Origin: Nocardia sp. | GTDB lineage: Bacteria > Actinomycetota > Actinomycetes > Mycobacteriales > Mycobacteriaceae | DNA: 5,102 bases | Reading direction: 5' to 3' | Assembly (NCBI GenBank): GCA_013361595.1 | Contig: JABFXT010000241.1 | Span: 1-5,102 of the forward strand | Shown: positions 1 through 5,102 of the stretch, piece after piece | Layout: every line of letters starts with the position of its first letter | Numbering within the stretch: position 1 is the stretch's first letter | Notes under the pieces: model-generated | The model's database searches: none | The model's input: only the letters and a program-made list of their open reading frames with translations | What the model was told of the DNA's origin: nothing | Program-made: the position numbers and the translations under genes

Positions 1-224
1 TCCTGATCGGTCAGCGAATCGGCGATCTGGCGGGTGACGTAGATGGTCTGGTTGGTACCGCTCTGCGCCGGATCGGAGCAGGTCGGCGCCTGGGAGAGTC
101 CGTACCGCAGGGTTCCGCCGGGCTGCGGCGGACCGCTGACTGCGGCCGGGTCCACCCCGCTCCCGCACGCCGCGAGGGCGAACGTGGCGGCGACTACCCC
201 GAACAGGGCTACGGGTCGTTTCAT
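1..224 (-). CDS. Peptide/nickel-type ABC transporter solute-binding lipoprotein, N-terminal part (truncated by window edge)
   Basis: This gene reads leftward from an ATG at 224-222, and only about 74 codons lie in the window. The protein starts MKRPVALFGVVAATFALAAC, a Sec-type lipoprotein signal peptide with a good lipobox (LAAC, Cys20) followed by GSG. It would therefore be a lipid-anchored receptor on the outer face of the membrane. Residues 29-42 (VSGPPQPGGTLRYG) are the typical start of the mature SBP_bac_5 fold, and the following DPAQSGTNQTIYVTRQIADSL fits the first lobe of that family. A GGAG ribosome-binding site sits six bases before the ATG (plus-strand 231-234). The gene is divergent from the transporter operon starting at 796, whose own receptor carries the same VSGPPQ-x-GGTLR motif, so the two are probably paralogues. 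The family is clear from this short piece; the ligand, and whether transporter genes follow it, cannot be told. Confidence 0.85.
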   Translation of the reverse strand, partial: MKRPVALFGVVAATFALAACGSGVDPAAVSGPPQPGGTLRYGLSQAPTCSDPAQSGTNQTIYVTRQIADSLTDQ

Positions 225-317
225 CGAGTTCTCCGGATCGCACCGCGCCGGCGACCGGCCGCGGCATCGTCGGGCCGGGGGGCCGCCGACGGGGCGGTCT
301 CCCGGTTGCTGAAAAAG

Positions 318-346
318 ACGTTAGAGAGCGGCCGGCGCAGCGTCGC
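318..346 (-). promoter_or_regulatory. Weak promoter candidate for the leftward receptor gene
   Basis: On the minus strand TAACGT (323 to 318) fits the actinobacterial -10 pattern TANNNT. GCGACG (346 to 341), 17 bases upstream, matches only GAC of the -35 consensus. This would give a leader of about 85-90 bases before the ATG at 224. The -35 half lies inside the inverted repeat at 330-351. It is the best candidate seen, but weak. Confidence 0.2.
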
Positions 347-351
347 CGGTC
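330..351. repeat. GC-rich inverted repeat, 8-bp arms
   Basis: The arms GGCCGGCG (330-337) and CGCCGGTC (344-351) surround CAGCGT. Six central pairs are perfect, the next is a G-T wobble, and the outermost is G-C. Leftward, a TCTTTTTC tract follows only after about 12 more bases, so it is not a standard intrinsic terminator. It overlaps the weak minus-strand promoter candidate, so an operator role is possible. It could also be chance in very GC-rich DNA. Confidence 0.35.
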
Positions 352-485
352 TCGATCACTCTGAATCCAAACCTTGGGCACGGCCGCCCGCCGCCGCCCC
401 CGGTCGGGCCCCGACACCGTGCGGAGGACGCGACCGGGACACCGGGTTGCGGATCACCTGTCGTACCGGGCCGGCGGTGGTCTGC

Positions 486-518
486 CCCCGGGTCCGGCGG
501 ATATCGCCGGACCCCGGG
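486..518. repeat. 33-bp inverted repeat with 14-bp arms (13 of 14 matched)
   Basis: The left arm CCCCGGGTCCGGCG (486-499) pairs with CGCCGGACCCCGGG (505-518) around the loop GATAT. Only one position mismatches, and the inner ten pairs are perfect. RNA from either strand would form a very stable hairpin. No T-tract follows on either side, so it would be a U-less actinobacterial-type terminator or insulator, an RNA structure, or a protein-binding palindrome. It stands about 280 bases from either start codon. Confidence 0.65.
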
Positions 519-625
519 CGCATTCCGTGGCCACCACGAATATCTCGGTTGCCATCGACTGCATCCCTCATCTCTCGTTGCAGTACGACGAAAGATGCCA
601 GGGCGACCCCGCCGTGGACAGGCCA

Positions 626-661
626 GGAATCACCGCGATTCGGGGAATCACCGCGATCCGA
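626..661. repeat. Two tandem 18-bp repeats upstream of the iron-box promoter
   Basis: GGAATCACCGCGATTCGG (626-643) is followed directly by GGAATCACCGCGATCCGA (644-661), with 16 of 18 bases identical. The first unit is itself an inverted repeat, GAATC-ACCGC-GATTC (627-641). A third GAATC begins at 660 and leads into CGGTGA (664-669), the inverse complement of TCACCG in the second unit (648-653). The spacing of nearly two helical turns per unit and the position 50-85 bases upstream of the promoter candidate suggest a transcription-factor site. The regulator is unknown. Confidence 0.5.
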
Positions 662-710
662 ATCGGTGACGTCGTCGACAGCCCGCTTCCGCGGAACGGA
701 GTCCCCGGTG

Positions 711-740
711 TTGCCCAGAGCACATGCGCCGGGATATTCT
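711..740 (+). promoter_or_regulatory. Sigma70-like promoter candidate for the transporter operon
   Basis: TTGCCC (711-716) and TATTCT (735-740) are separated by 18 bases and resemble the -35 and -10 elements. Transcription would begin near 747, giving a leader of about 50 bases and placing the iron box at the very start of the transcript. An alternative -10 is TAACCT (760-765), inside the iron box itself, with a poor -35 (TTCTCG, 737-742). In both cases a bound iron repressor would block the promoter. Confidence 0.4.
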
Positions 741-748
741 CGGTTTGT

Positions 749-767
749 TTAGCGCAGGCTAACCTTA
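749..767 (+). promoter_or_regulatory. IdeR/DtxR-type iron box
   Basis: TTAGCGCAGGCTAACCTTA matches 15 of 19 positions of the mycobacterial/corynebacterial iron box TTAGGTTAGGCTAACCTAA. The right part, AGGCTAACCTTA, matches 11 of 12 positions; the three clustered mismatches are in the inner left arm. DtxR and IdeR bind such sites when loaded with Fe(II) and repress iron-acquisition genes. The site ends 28 bases before the GTG start of the receptor gene and directly follows or overlaps the promoter, the usual place for a repressing site. I infer that the operon is induced by iron starvation. Confidence 0.8.
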
Positions 768-795
768 GTAATTCTGTTGTGGATGAGGTCGAGCA

Positions 796-2328
796 GTGGA
801 ATTGAACCGCCGTCAGATATTCAAGGCAGGGTTGGGCCTCGGTGCCGTTCTGGTGCTGGCCGATTGTGGTGGCGGGACATCCCCGGCCGGCCGTGTGAGC
901 GGACCGCCGCAACGTGGCGGCACGCTGCGTGTGGGTGCCATCGGCAAATCATCCAAGACCGAACGAGATCCGCACCAGACGATCAGCAACGAGAGCGACT
1001 TCCTCATCATGTCGCTCGTCTACGACGCGCTGACCGTCCCGGGTACCGACCCCAATGTCGCGCCCAGGCTCGCCTCCAGATGGGGATCGGATCGCGAACA
1101 ACGCAATTGGACTTTCACCATCGCGGACGGCGCACGTTTCCACGACGGTCGCCCGGTCACGTCCGACGATGTCGTGTGGTCACTTCGCCGGCTCCGTGAA
1201 ATCGCGGGTGAAACGAAAGTTCCGGTGGCCTCTGTCGACGACATCAAGGCCGCCGGGCCGCATGCTGTCGAGCTGACCTGCGCAGCGCCGAACAGCCAGC
1301 TGCCCATGCTGCTCCGCATGATGACCTTCGCAGTCCCGAAGGGAACGACCGACTTCGCGCGAGCCGTCGGCTCGGGGCCGTTCCGGCTCGAGTCCTACAG
1401 CAACGGCAACGCGCGCCTGGTGCGCAACGACGGGTGGCACGGCGGTGCTCCACTACTCGACGTGATCGAAGTGACGCTGTTCGAGAGCCCCGAATCCATG
1501 GCCAACGCGATCTTGGCAGGACAGATCGATCTCGCCTCGAGCGTCGGTGCGGTAGCAGGGCGGATGGCGGAGACCCGCGACGGACTTCAAGTCCTCCGGC
1601 GACCCGACGACGTGGCGGTCGCTATCGCGATGAGAACCTCCGACGGCCCCTTCGCCGACCCGCGCGTGCGGGAAGCGCTGCGTCTGGCCGTCGATCGTGA
1701 AGCTATGGTGGCACAAGTTCTTTCGGGCTACGGCGCCGTCGCCAACGATATCCTGGGCACCGCGGATCCGACCTACGATACTGCGCTCCCGCAGCGATCC
1801 CGTGATCTGGATCGCGCCAGGACGCTGCTCGCCGAAACGAAATTCGACACCGGCCGGACCTACCAGCTGGTGACGAAGCAGGAAGCCGCGGGCGAGGTCG
1901 AGTCGGCGAAGGTCTTCGCGAACCAGGTCGCGGAGATCGGCCTCGATATCGAGGTCGTGGTGCAGGAGGCCAACGCGTTCTACGACTACACCTGGCTCAA
2001 AGCACCGCTGTACACGGTCAACTGGGGCACCAACGATTCGATCATGTTCTACGCCAGCAAGGTCATGTCTTCACGCACAGAATGGAATGAGACCGACTTC
2101 CACGACGCGTTCTTCGACCAGGCCTATGCCGCCGCACTCGCCGCGGCGCCCGGCACGGGTTTCACTGATGCCAGTCACGCGATCCAGCGGATTCAGTACG
2201 ACCGGGGCGGCTACATCGTGTGGGGTATGGCCGACGGCATCGATATCGCCTCGACCGCCGTCCAGGACCTCCCGAAGCTCGGTGGCTACGGTCGCGTCCA
2301 ACTCGAGCGTGTGTGGTTGTCGAATTGA
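796..2328 (+). CDS. Peptide/nickel-type ABC transporter solute-binding protein (SBP_bac_5), probable Tat lipoprotein, iron-box controlled
   Basis: This is the 510-residue extracytoplasmic receptor of the importer encoded just downstream. The GTG start is supported by GAGGT at 785-789, six bases upstream. The N-terminus NRRQIFK (residues 4-10) resembles a twin-arginine signal. It is followed by a hydrophobic stretch and LADC, with Cys24 as the likely lipidated residue, although Asp before the cysteine is unusual for a lipobox. Family landmarks appear in order: GGTLRVG (41-47), LVYDALTV (74-81), WTFTIADGARFHDGRPVTSDD (from 105), SGPFRLESY (183-191), AILAGQIDLA (238-247) and FADPRVREALRLAVDREAMV (286-305). 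The length is usual for the family. These proteins bind peptides, nickel complexes, opine metallophores or haem. The iron box upstream favours an iron-related ligand, but no ligand-specific residue pattern can be recognised. The gene overlaps the next by four bases. Confidence 0.93.
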   Translation: MELNRRQIFKAGLGLGAVLVLADCGGGTSPAGRVSGPPQRGGTLRVGAIGKSSKTERDPHQTISNESDFLIMSLVYDALTVPGTDPNVAPRLASRWGSDREQRNWTFTIADGARFHDGRPVTSDDVVWSLRRLREIAGETKVPVASVDDIKAAGPHAVELTCAAPNSQLPMLLRMMTFAVPKGTTDFARAVGSGPFRLESYSNGNARLVRNDGWHGGAPLLDVIEVTLFESPESMANAILAGQIDLASSVGAVAGRMAETRDGLQVLRRPDDVAVAIAMRTSDGPFADPRVREALRLAVDREAMVAQVLSGYGAVANDILGTADPTYDTALPQRSRDLDRARTLLAETKFDTGRTYQLVTKQEAAGEVESAKVFANQVAEIGLDIEVVVQEANAFYDYTWLKAPLYTVNWGTNDSIMFYASKVMSSRTEWNETDFHDAFFDQAYAAALAAAPGTGFTDASHAIQRIQYDRGGYIVWGMADGIDIASTAVQDLPKLGGYGRVQLERVWLSN

Positions 2329-3254
2329 TCGCCTTCACCGGTGTCGTCGCACGGCGAATCGGGCTGCTGACCGTCCTGCTCGCCGTCGTGTTCGTCGTTG
2401 TCGACCTGCTGCCGGGTAACACCGCACGCGCAGTACTCGGCCGTGACGCGAGCAACGAGCAGGTCGCGGCCAAAGAGCACGAACTGGGATCGGACCGGCC
2501 GCTGCCGGTCCGGTTCTGGGAATGGTTCAGCGGCGCCGCGACCGGCGACTTCGGCACGACCGCCCGCGGCCGATCCGTCAACGAACTCCTCGCGGCCTCA
2601 TTCCCGCAGACCCTGCTCCTGGCCTCGCTCGCGCTGCTCGCGACGATCGTGATCTCGCTACTGCTCGGCGCGTGGTGGGCGGCCCGTCCCGGCAGCCTCC
2701 TGGCAAGGGTGCTGCAGCCGGGATCGGCGTTCGTGATCGCTGTGCCGGAATTCGTCGTCGCGACGATGCTGGTGCTGGTTTTCTCGCTCTGGCTGGACTG
2801 GTTACCCGCGGTAACGTTCACCGACCGGTCCGGGTACCCCGCGAGCGCGCAGATGCTCATCCTGCCCGTTCTGGCCCTGGCCATCCCGCAGGCCGGGTGG
2901 AATCTACGCGTCGTCCGCGGCGCGTTGACCGACGCCGGCAGCGCCCCACACGTCGACAGCGCCATCCTCAACGGACTGCCAGAACGTACGGTGCTGCTCC
3001 GGCACATCCTGCCTTTCGCGCTACCGACCATCGCGATGTCGCTGGCCACCTCGGTCGGCACTTTGTTCGGGGGCGCGCTCGTCGTCGAGACGATCTTCAA
3101 CTATCCGGGAATGGGCGCCATGATCGCCGGATCCGTCGCCGACCGCGACACCGCGCTGGTGGCAGCGGTCGTCGCGCTCACCGGGACCACCATCATGTGC
3201 ATCCTCCTGATAGCCGACGCCATCCGAGCCTGGTCGAATCGCGGGCGCCCATGA
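2325..3254 (+). CDS. ABC transporter permease, OppB/DppB/NikB type
   Basis: This is the first membrane subunit of the importer, 309 residues from a TTG start that overlaps the receptor stop codon (TTGA). A GTG at 2313 is the main alternative; neither has a strong ribosome-binding site, so translational coupling is likely. The protein has an N-terminal membrane helix (about 11-29) and the family's extracytoplasmic segment with LGSDRPLPVRFWEWFSG (54-70) and GDFGTT (74-79). The BPD_transp_1 core with about five further helices follows from residue 95 to 301. The cytoplasmic EAA-type loop that docks onto the ATPase is at 209-230 (HVDSAILNGLPERT, then RHILP), and VVETIFNYPGMGAMI (253-267) is a hallmark of OppB/DppB proteins. 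Length and order fit the family. Which member it is (dipeptide, nickel, metallophore) cannot be read from the permease alone. Confidence 0.92.
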   Translation: MIAFTGVVARRIGLLTVLLAVVFVVVDLLPGNTARAVLGRDASNEQVAAKEHELGSDRPLPVRFWEWFSGAATGDFGTTARGRSVNELLAASFPQTLLLASLALLATIVISLLLGAWWAARPGSLLARVLQPGSAFVIAVPEFVVATMLVLVFSLWLDWLPAVTFTDRSGYPASAQMLILPVLALAIPQAGWNLRVVRGALTDAGSAPHVDSAILNGLPERTVLLRHILPFALPTIAMSLATSVGTLFGGALVVETIFNYPGMGAMIAGSVADRDTALVAAVVALTGTTIMCILLIADAIRAWSNRGRP

Positions 3255-4075
3255 CCACCGCCCCTGCTCTCGCCCGCCCGACGAGTACACGACGGCTGTG
3301 GCTCACTGCGCTACCGGCCGTCGTCGTGGTCGTCCCGGCCGTAGTCGGGCCTTTGTTCGCCCCGTACCCGGTCGACCACGCTGTGGGTATCACGTTCGAA
3401 AAGCCCCACAGCGGAGCATGGCTGGGCGGCGACCGGCTCGGCCGCGACGTCCTCAGCCAGTTGCTGCACGGCGGTTGGGGATTGCTGCTGATAGCCACGG
3501 TCATCGCAGTTCTCGTGACGGCGTTCGCCGCTGTACTGGGATCGGTCGCGGCGCTGTATCCCCGAGCCGGGGCATGGATCGAGCGAACCGCGGATCTGGG
3601 CATGCTCCTTCCCCCGGTCCTCGCGATCCTGCTGTTCATGCTGTCGTGGCCGGAATCGGGAACCGTAGGGCTGGTGGTCGTCTCCGTGGCGGCGGGCACG
3701 CCCTACACCGCGCGTGTCTTCGCGGCAGCGGCCGGCGGCATCGCAGCATCCGGTTTCATCGAAGCCGCCCGGGGACGCGGCGAGACGCCCACCTACCTGG
3801 TGTTCCGGGAACTGCTACCCAATCTCCGGGAAACGCTGCTCACTCAATTGGGCCTGCGATTCGTCGAGGCGATGTATCTCGTCAGCACGGCCGCGTTCCT
3901 CCAACTGCCGACCACGCTCGGCGAGGCCAACTGGGCGGTCATGGTCCGCGAGAACGCATCCGGAATCCTGCTAAACCCCGCAGCGGTGCTGGCACCGAGC
4001 CTGGCAATCGGGCTGCTGGCAGTCAGTGTGAACACCGCGGTTGCGATGTTCGGCCGAGGAAGGCGCGCGGTATGA
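3251..4075 (+). CDS. ABC transporter permease, OppC/DppC/NikC type
   Basis: This is the second membrane subunit, 274 residues, starting at an ATG that overlaps the previous stop codon (ATGA). There is no clear ribosome-binding site, which suggests coupled translation. After a short cytoplasmic tail and one helix (about 16-37) comes the family signature AWLGGDRLGRDVLSQLLHGG (56-75). The BPD_transp_1 core of about five helices follows. The EAA-type ATPase-docking loop is FIEAARGRGETPTYLVFREL (169-188), then LPNL. LGEANWAVMVREN (223-235) matches the conserved segment near the end of DppC-like proteins. It pairs with the upstream permease to form the heterodimeric channel. It is slightly short compared with many DppC proteins, mainly in the N-terminal tail, with no sign of damage. 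Confidence 0.92.
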   Translation: MTTAPALARPTSTRRLWLTALPAVVVVVPAVVGPLFAPYPVDHAVGITFEKPHSGAWLGGDRLGRDVLSQLLHGGWGLLLIATVIAVLVTAFAAVLGSVAALYPRAGAWIERTADLGMLLPPVLAILLFMLSWPESGTVGLVVVSVAAGTPYTARVFAAAAGGIAASGFIEAARGRGETPTYLVFRELLPNLRETLLTQLGLRFVEAMYLVSTAAFLQLPTTLGEANWAVMVRENASGILLNPAAVLAPSLAIGLLAVSVNTAVAMFGRGRRAV

Positions 4076-5102
4076 CCGACCGAACGGTGATCGAGACCGG
4101 CAAGATTCTGGTCGACGAGTTGTCCGTGCACGCAACATCGGGAATCGAACTGCTGGCCCCGACCTCTTTGCGGGTGCCACCGGGGAGCATCACCGCTGTC
4201 ACCGGTGCCTCCGGCGCGGGCAAGACGACGCTGATGCGGGCAGTACTCGGCCACCTCGCCGCCGGCACCACACGGTCGAGTGGTGCCGTGCGCGTGTGCG
4301 GCCAGGATGTCTTCGCTCTGGAGCCGGCGGCGCTCCAGACCTTCCGCCGCGCCCGAACCGCCTTCGTCGGCCAGGACCCCGGAGCGGCGCTGAATCCGAC
4401 CATGCGGATTCGGTCCCACTTCACCGAAGCGGTGGGCAGGCGAACGGACACCGATTTCACCGCCGCCCTCGGACGAGTGGGACTACCCGGCCACTTTCTG
4501 CACCGCCGGCCGGGAGAACTGTCCGGCGGCGAGCAACGTCGGGTGGCGCTCGCACTCGCCCTGGTTCGCCGAGTCGAGGTCGTCGTCGTCGACGAGCCGA
4601 TTGCCGGATTGCACGGACAACTGCGTAACGAGATCGGTGATCTCCTGCGTACCCTCGCCACCCACGACGATGTCGCGGTGGTGGTATCGGGCCACGACAC
4701 GGCCGCCTTGCATCGGATAGCCGATGACGTCGTCCACCTCGGTGAGTCACCGAAATCGCCGCAGCGGCCCGCGAGCCCCGCCCGGTGCCCCGTGCCCGCG
4801 GGGGCACCCGCGTTGCAGGCCCGATCGATCTCCGCTGTCGAGGGTGGCCGGACACTGCTCGATTCGGTCGACCTCGCGGTCGCGGCCGGTCATGCTGTCT
4901 GCGTAGTCGGCCCATCAGGGGCGGGAAAGACGACCCTGGCCCGAGTGCTGGCCGGACTGCACTCCGCCGCGTCGGGCACGGTGGAAGTCAGCGGCCGCCG
5001 CATTCCGGTCGGCCGGGCGCGGCGATCACGGCGCGATCGGCGACGGGTCCAGCTCATCCCGCAGAATCCACTGTCCACACTCAATCCGAAACACACCGAG
5101 AT
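4072..5102 (+). CDS. Fused two-domain ABC ATPase (DppD-DppF / NikD-NikE type), C-terminus beyond window
   Basis: This protein powers the importer. The ATG overlaps the preceding stop (ATGA) and has a strong ribosome-binding site, GAGGAAGG (4056-4063), eight bases upstream. The frame stays open to the window end; 343 codons are visible. Domain 1 has Walker A GASGAGKTT (45-53), Q-loop Gln101 within FVGQDPGAALNP, signature LSGGEQ (150-155), Walker B VVVVDEP (170-176) and H-loop His208. Its D-loop reads AGLH instead of the usual ALD, so the conserved Asp is replaced. A Pro-rich linker (about 225-247) leads to domain 2, with Walker A GPSGAGKTT (280-288) and Q-loop Gln331 in PQNPLSTLNP. The NP-x-x-x-LNP pattern after both Q-loops is typical of Opp/Dpp ATPases. 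The signature, Walker B and H-loop of domain 2 lie outside the window. The two ATPases are separate proteins in E. coli Dpp; the fused form is common in actinobacteria. Confidence 0.93.
   Translation, partial: MTDRTVIETGKILVDELSVHATSGIELLAPTSLRVPPGSITAVTGASGAGKTTLMRAVLGHLAAGTTRSSGAVRVCGQDVFALEPAALQTFRRARTAFVGQDPGAALNPTMRIRSHFTEAVGRRTDTDFTAALGRVGLPGHFLHRRPGELSGGEQRRVALALALVRRVEVVVVDEPIAGLHGQLRNEIGDLLRTLATHDDVAVVVSGHDTAALHRIADDVVHLGESPKSPQRPASPARCPVPAGAPALQARSISAVEGGRTLLDSVDLAVAAGHAVCVVGPSGAGKTTLARVLAGLHSAASGTVEVSGRRIPVGRARRSRRDRRRVQLIPQNPLSTLNPKHTE

Larger units (their letters stand above)
225..795. other. Divergent intergenic region without a convincing gene
   Basis: This 571-bp gap separates the two divergent receptor genes. 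Open frames exist on both strands, but their translations are Arg/Pro-rich or low-complexity. They also run through the iron box or into the downstream gene, and none has a family-like motif or a persuasive ribosome-binding site. The gap is better read as regulatory DNA. In order it holds a weak minus-strand promoter candidate overlapping an inverted repeat (318-351), a 33-bp inverted repeat (486-518), an 18-bp tandem repeat (626-661) with an inverted element to 669, a promoter candidate (711-740) and the iron box (749-767). Base composition is visibly more AT-rich around 535-600 and 735-780. The length is generous for two divergent promoters, so an unannotated small RNA cannot be excluded. 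Confidence 0.6.

Noticed and set aside
311..351. Possible intrinsic terminator on the minus strand (hairpin 330-351 plus TCTTTTTC)
   Set aside because: The T-tract is about 12-15 bases from the stem, and no gene upstream on that strand would need terminating.
306..752. Plus-strand open frame of 148 codons
   Set aside because: The product is Arg/Pro/Ser-rich, typical of a spurious frame in GC-rich DNA, and it traverses the 33-bp palindrome and repeats.
374..805. Open frame of 143 codons on the plus strand across the intergenic region
   Set aside because: It runs through the tandem repeats, promoter and iron box and ends inside the receptor gene. The translation has no family-like motif, and the receptor frame has a proper ribosome-binding site.
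568..912. Minus-strand open frame of 114 codons over the iron box and the receptor start
   Set aside because: It is antisense to a clear signal-peptide coding region and the promoter. The translation shows no recognisable domain, and no ribosome-binding site stands out.
2220..2324. Longer start for the first permease at GTG 2220
   Set aside because: It would overlap the receptor by more than 100 bases and add an Arg/Pro-rich tail not expected before the first membrane helix.
2491..2512. Perfect 8-bp inverted repeat CGGACCGG-CCGCTG-CCGGTCCG
   Set aside because: It lies in the codons of the conserved permease motif DRPLPVR and is explained by GC-rich codon choice for that motif.
4784..4808. 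8-bp inverted repeat GGTGCCCC / GGGGCACC
   Set aside because: It lies in the Pro/Ala/Gly-rich linker between the ATPase domains, where CCC, GCG and GGG codons produce such pairing easily. There is no T-tract and the frame continues.
1..5102. tRNA, rRNA, CRISPR array, insertion sequence or phage attachment site
   Set aside because: No cloverleaf, spaced direct-repeat array, transposase frame or terminal inverted repeats were seen by eye on either strand.

Overview
The window comes from a high-GC actinobacterium. Coding frames strongly prefer G or C at third codon positions, GTG and TTG starts are used, and a mycobacterial/nocardial-type iron box precedes the main operon. A Nocardia- or Rhodococcus-like mycolic-acid actinomycete is the best guess, but no single feature fixes the genus.

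Layout. Positions 1-224 (minus strand) hold the 5' end of a lipoprotein gene for a peptide/nickel-type (SBP_bac_5) solute-binding protein, cut by the left edge. Positions 225-795 form a 571-bp divergent intergenic region with no convincing gene. It contains two inverted repeats (330-351 and 486-518), a pair of 18-bp tandem repeats with an attached inverted element (626-669), a sigma70-like promoter candidate (711-740) and a near-consensus IdeR/DtxR iron box (749-767). From 796 to the right edge runs a tightly packed plus-strand operon: a second SBP_bac_5 solute-binding protein with a twin-arginine-type signal (796-2328), an OppB/DppB-type permease (2325-3254), an OppC/DppC-type permease (3251-4075) and a double ATPase protein fusing the DppD- and DppF-like domains (4072 to beyond 5102). 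Each junction in the operon is a 4-bp stop/start overlap (TTGA, ATGA, ATGA).

How it works together. The four plus-strand genes encode a complete ABC importer of the peptide/opine/nickel class: one extracytoplasmic receptor, two membrane subunits and one two-domain ATPase. The iron box at the operon promoter suggests that the importer is switched on when iron is scarce. That points to an iron-related ligand such as a metallophore, peptide siderophore or haem, rather than nutritional peptides. The ligand itself cannot be read from the sequence. The divergent second receptor shares a distinctive N-terminal motif with the operon's own receptor and may be an alternative receptor, or belong to a second transporter outside the window.

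The most interesting signal is this combination: an iron-box-controlled PepT-family importer with a fused ATPase, next to a divergent paralogous receptor, with several undescribed repeats between them.
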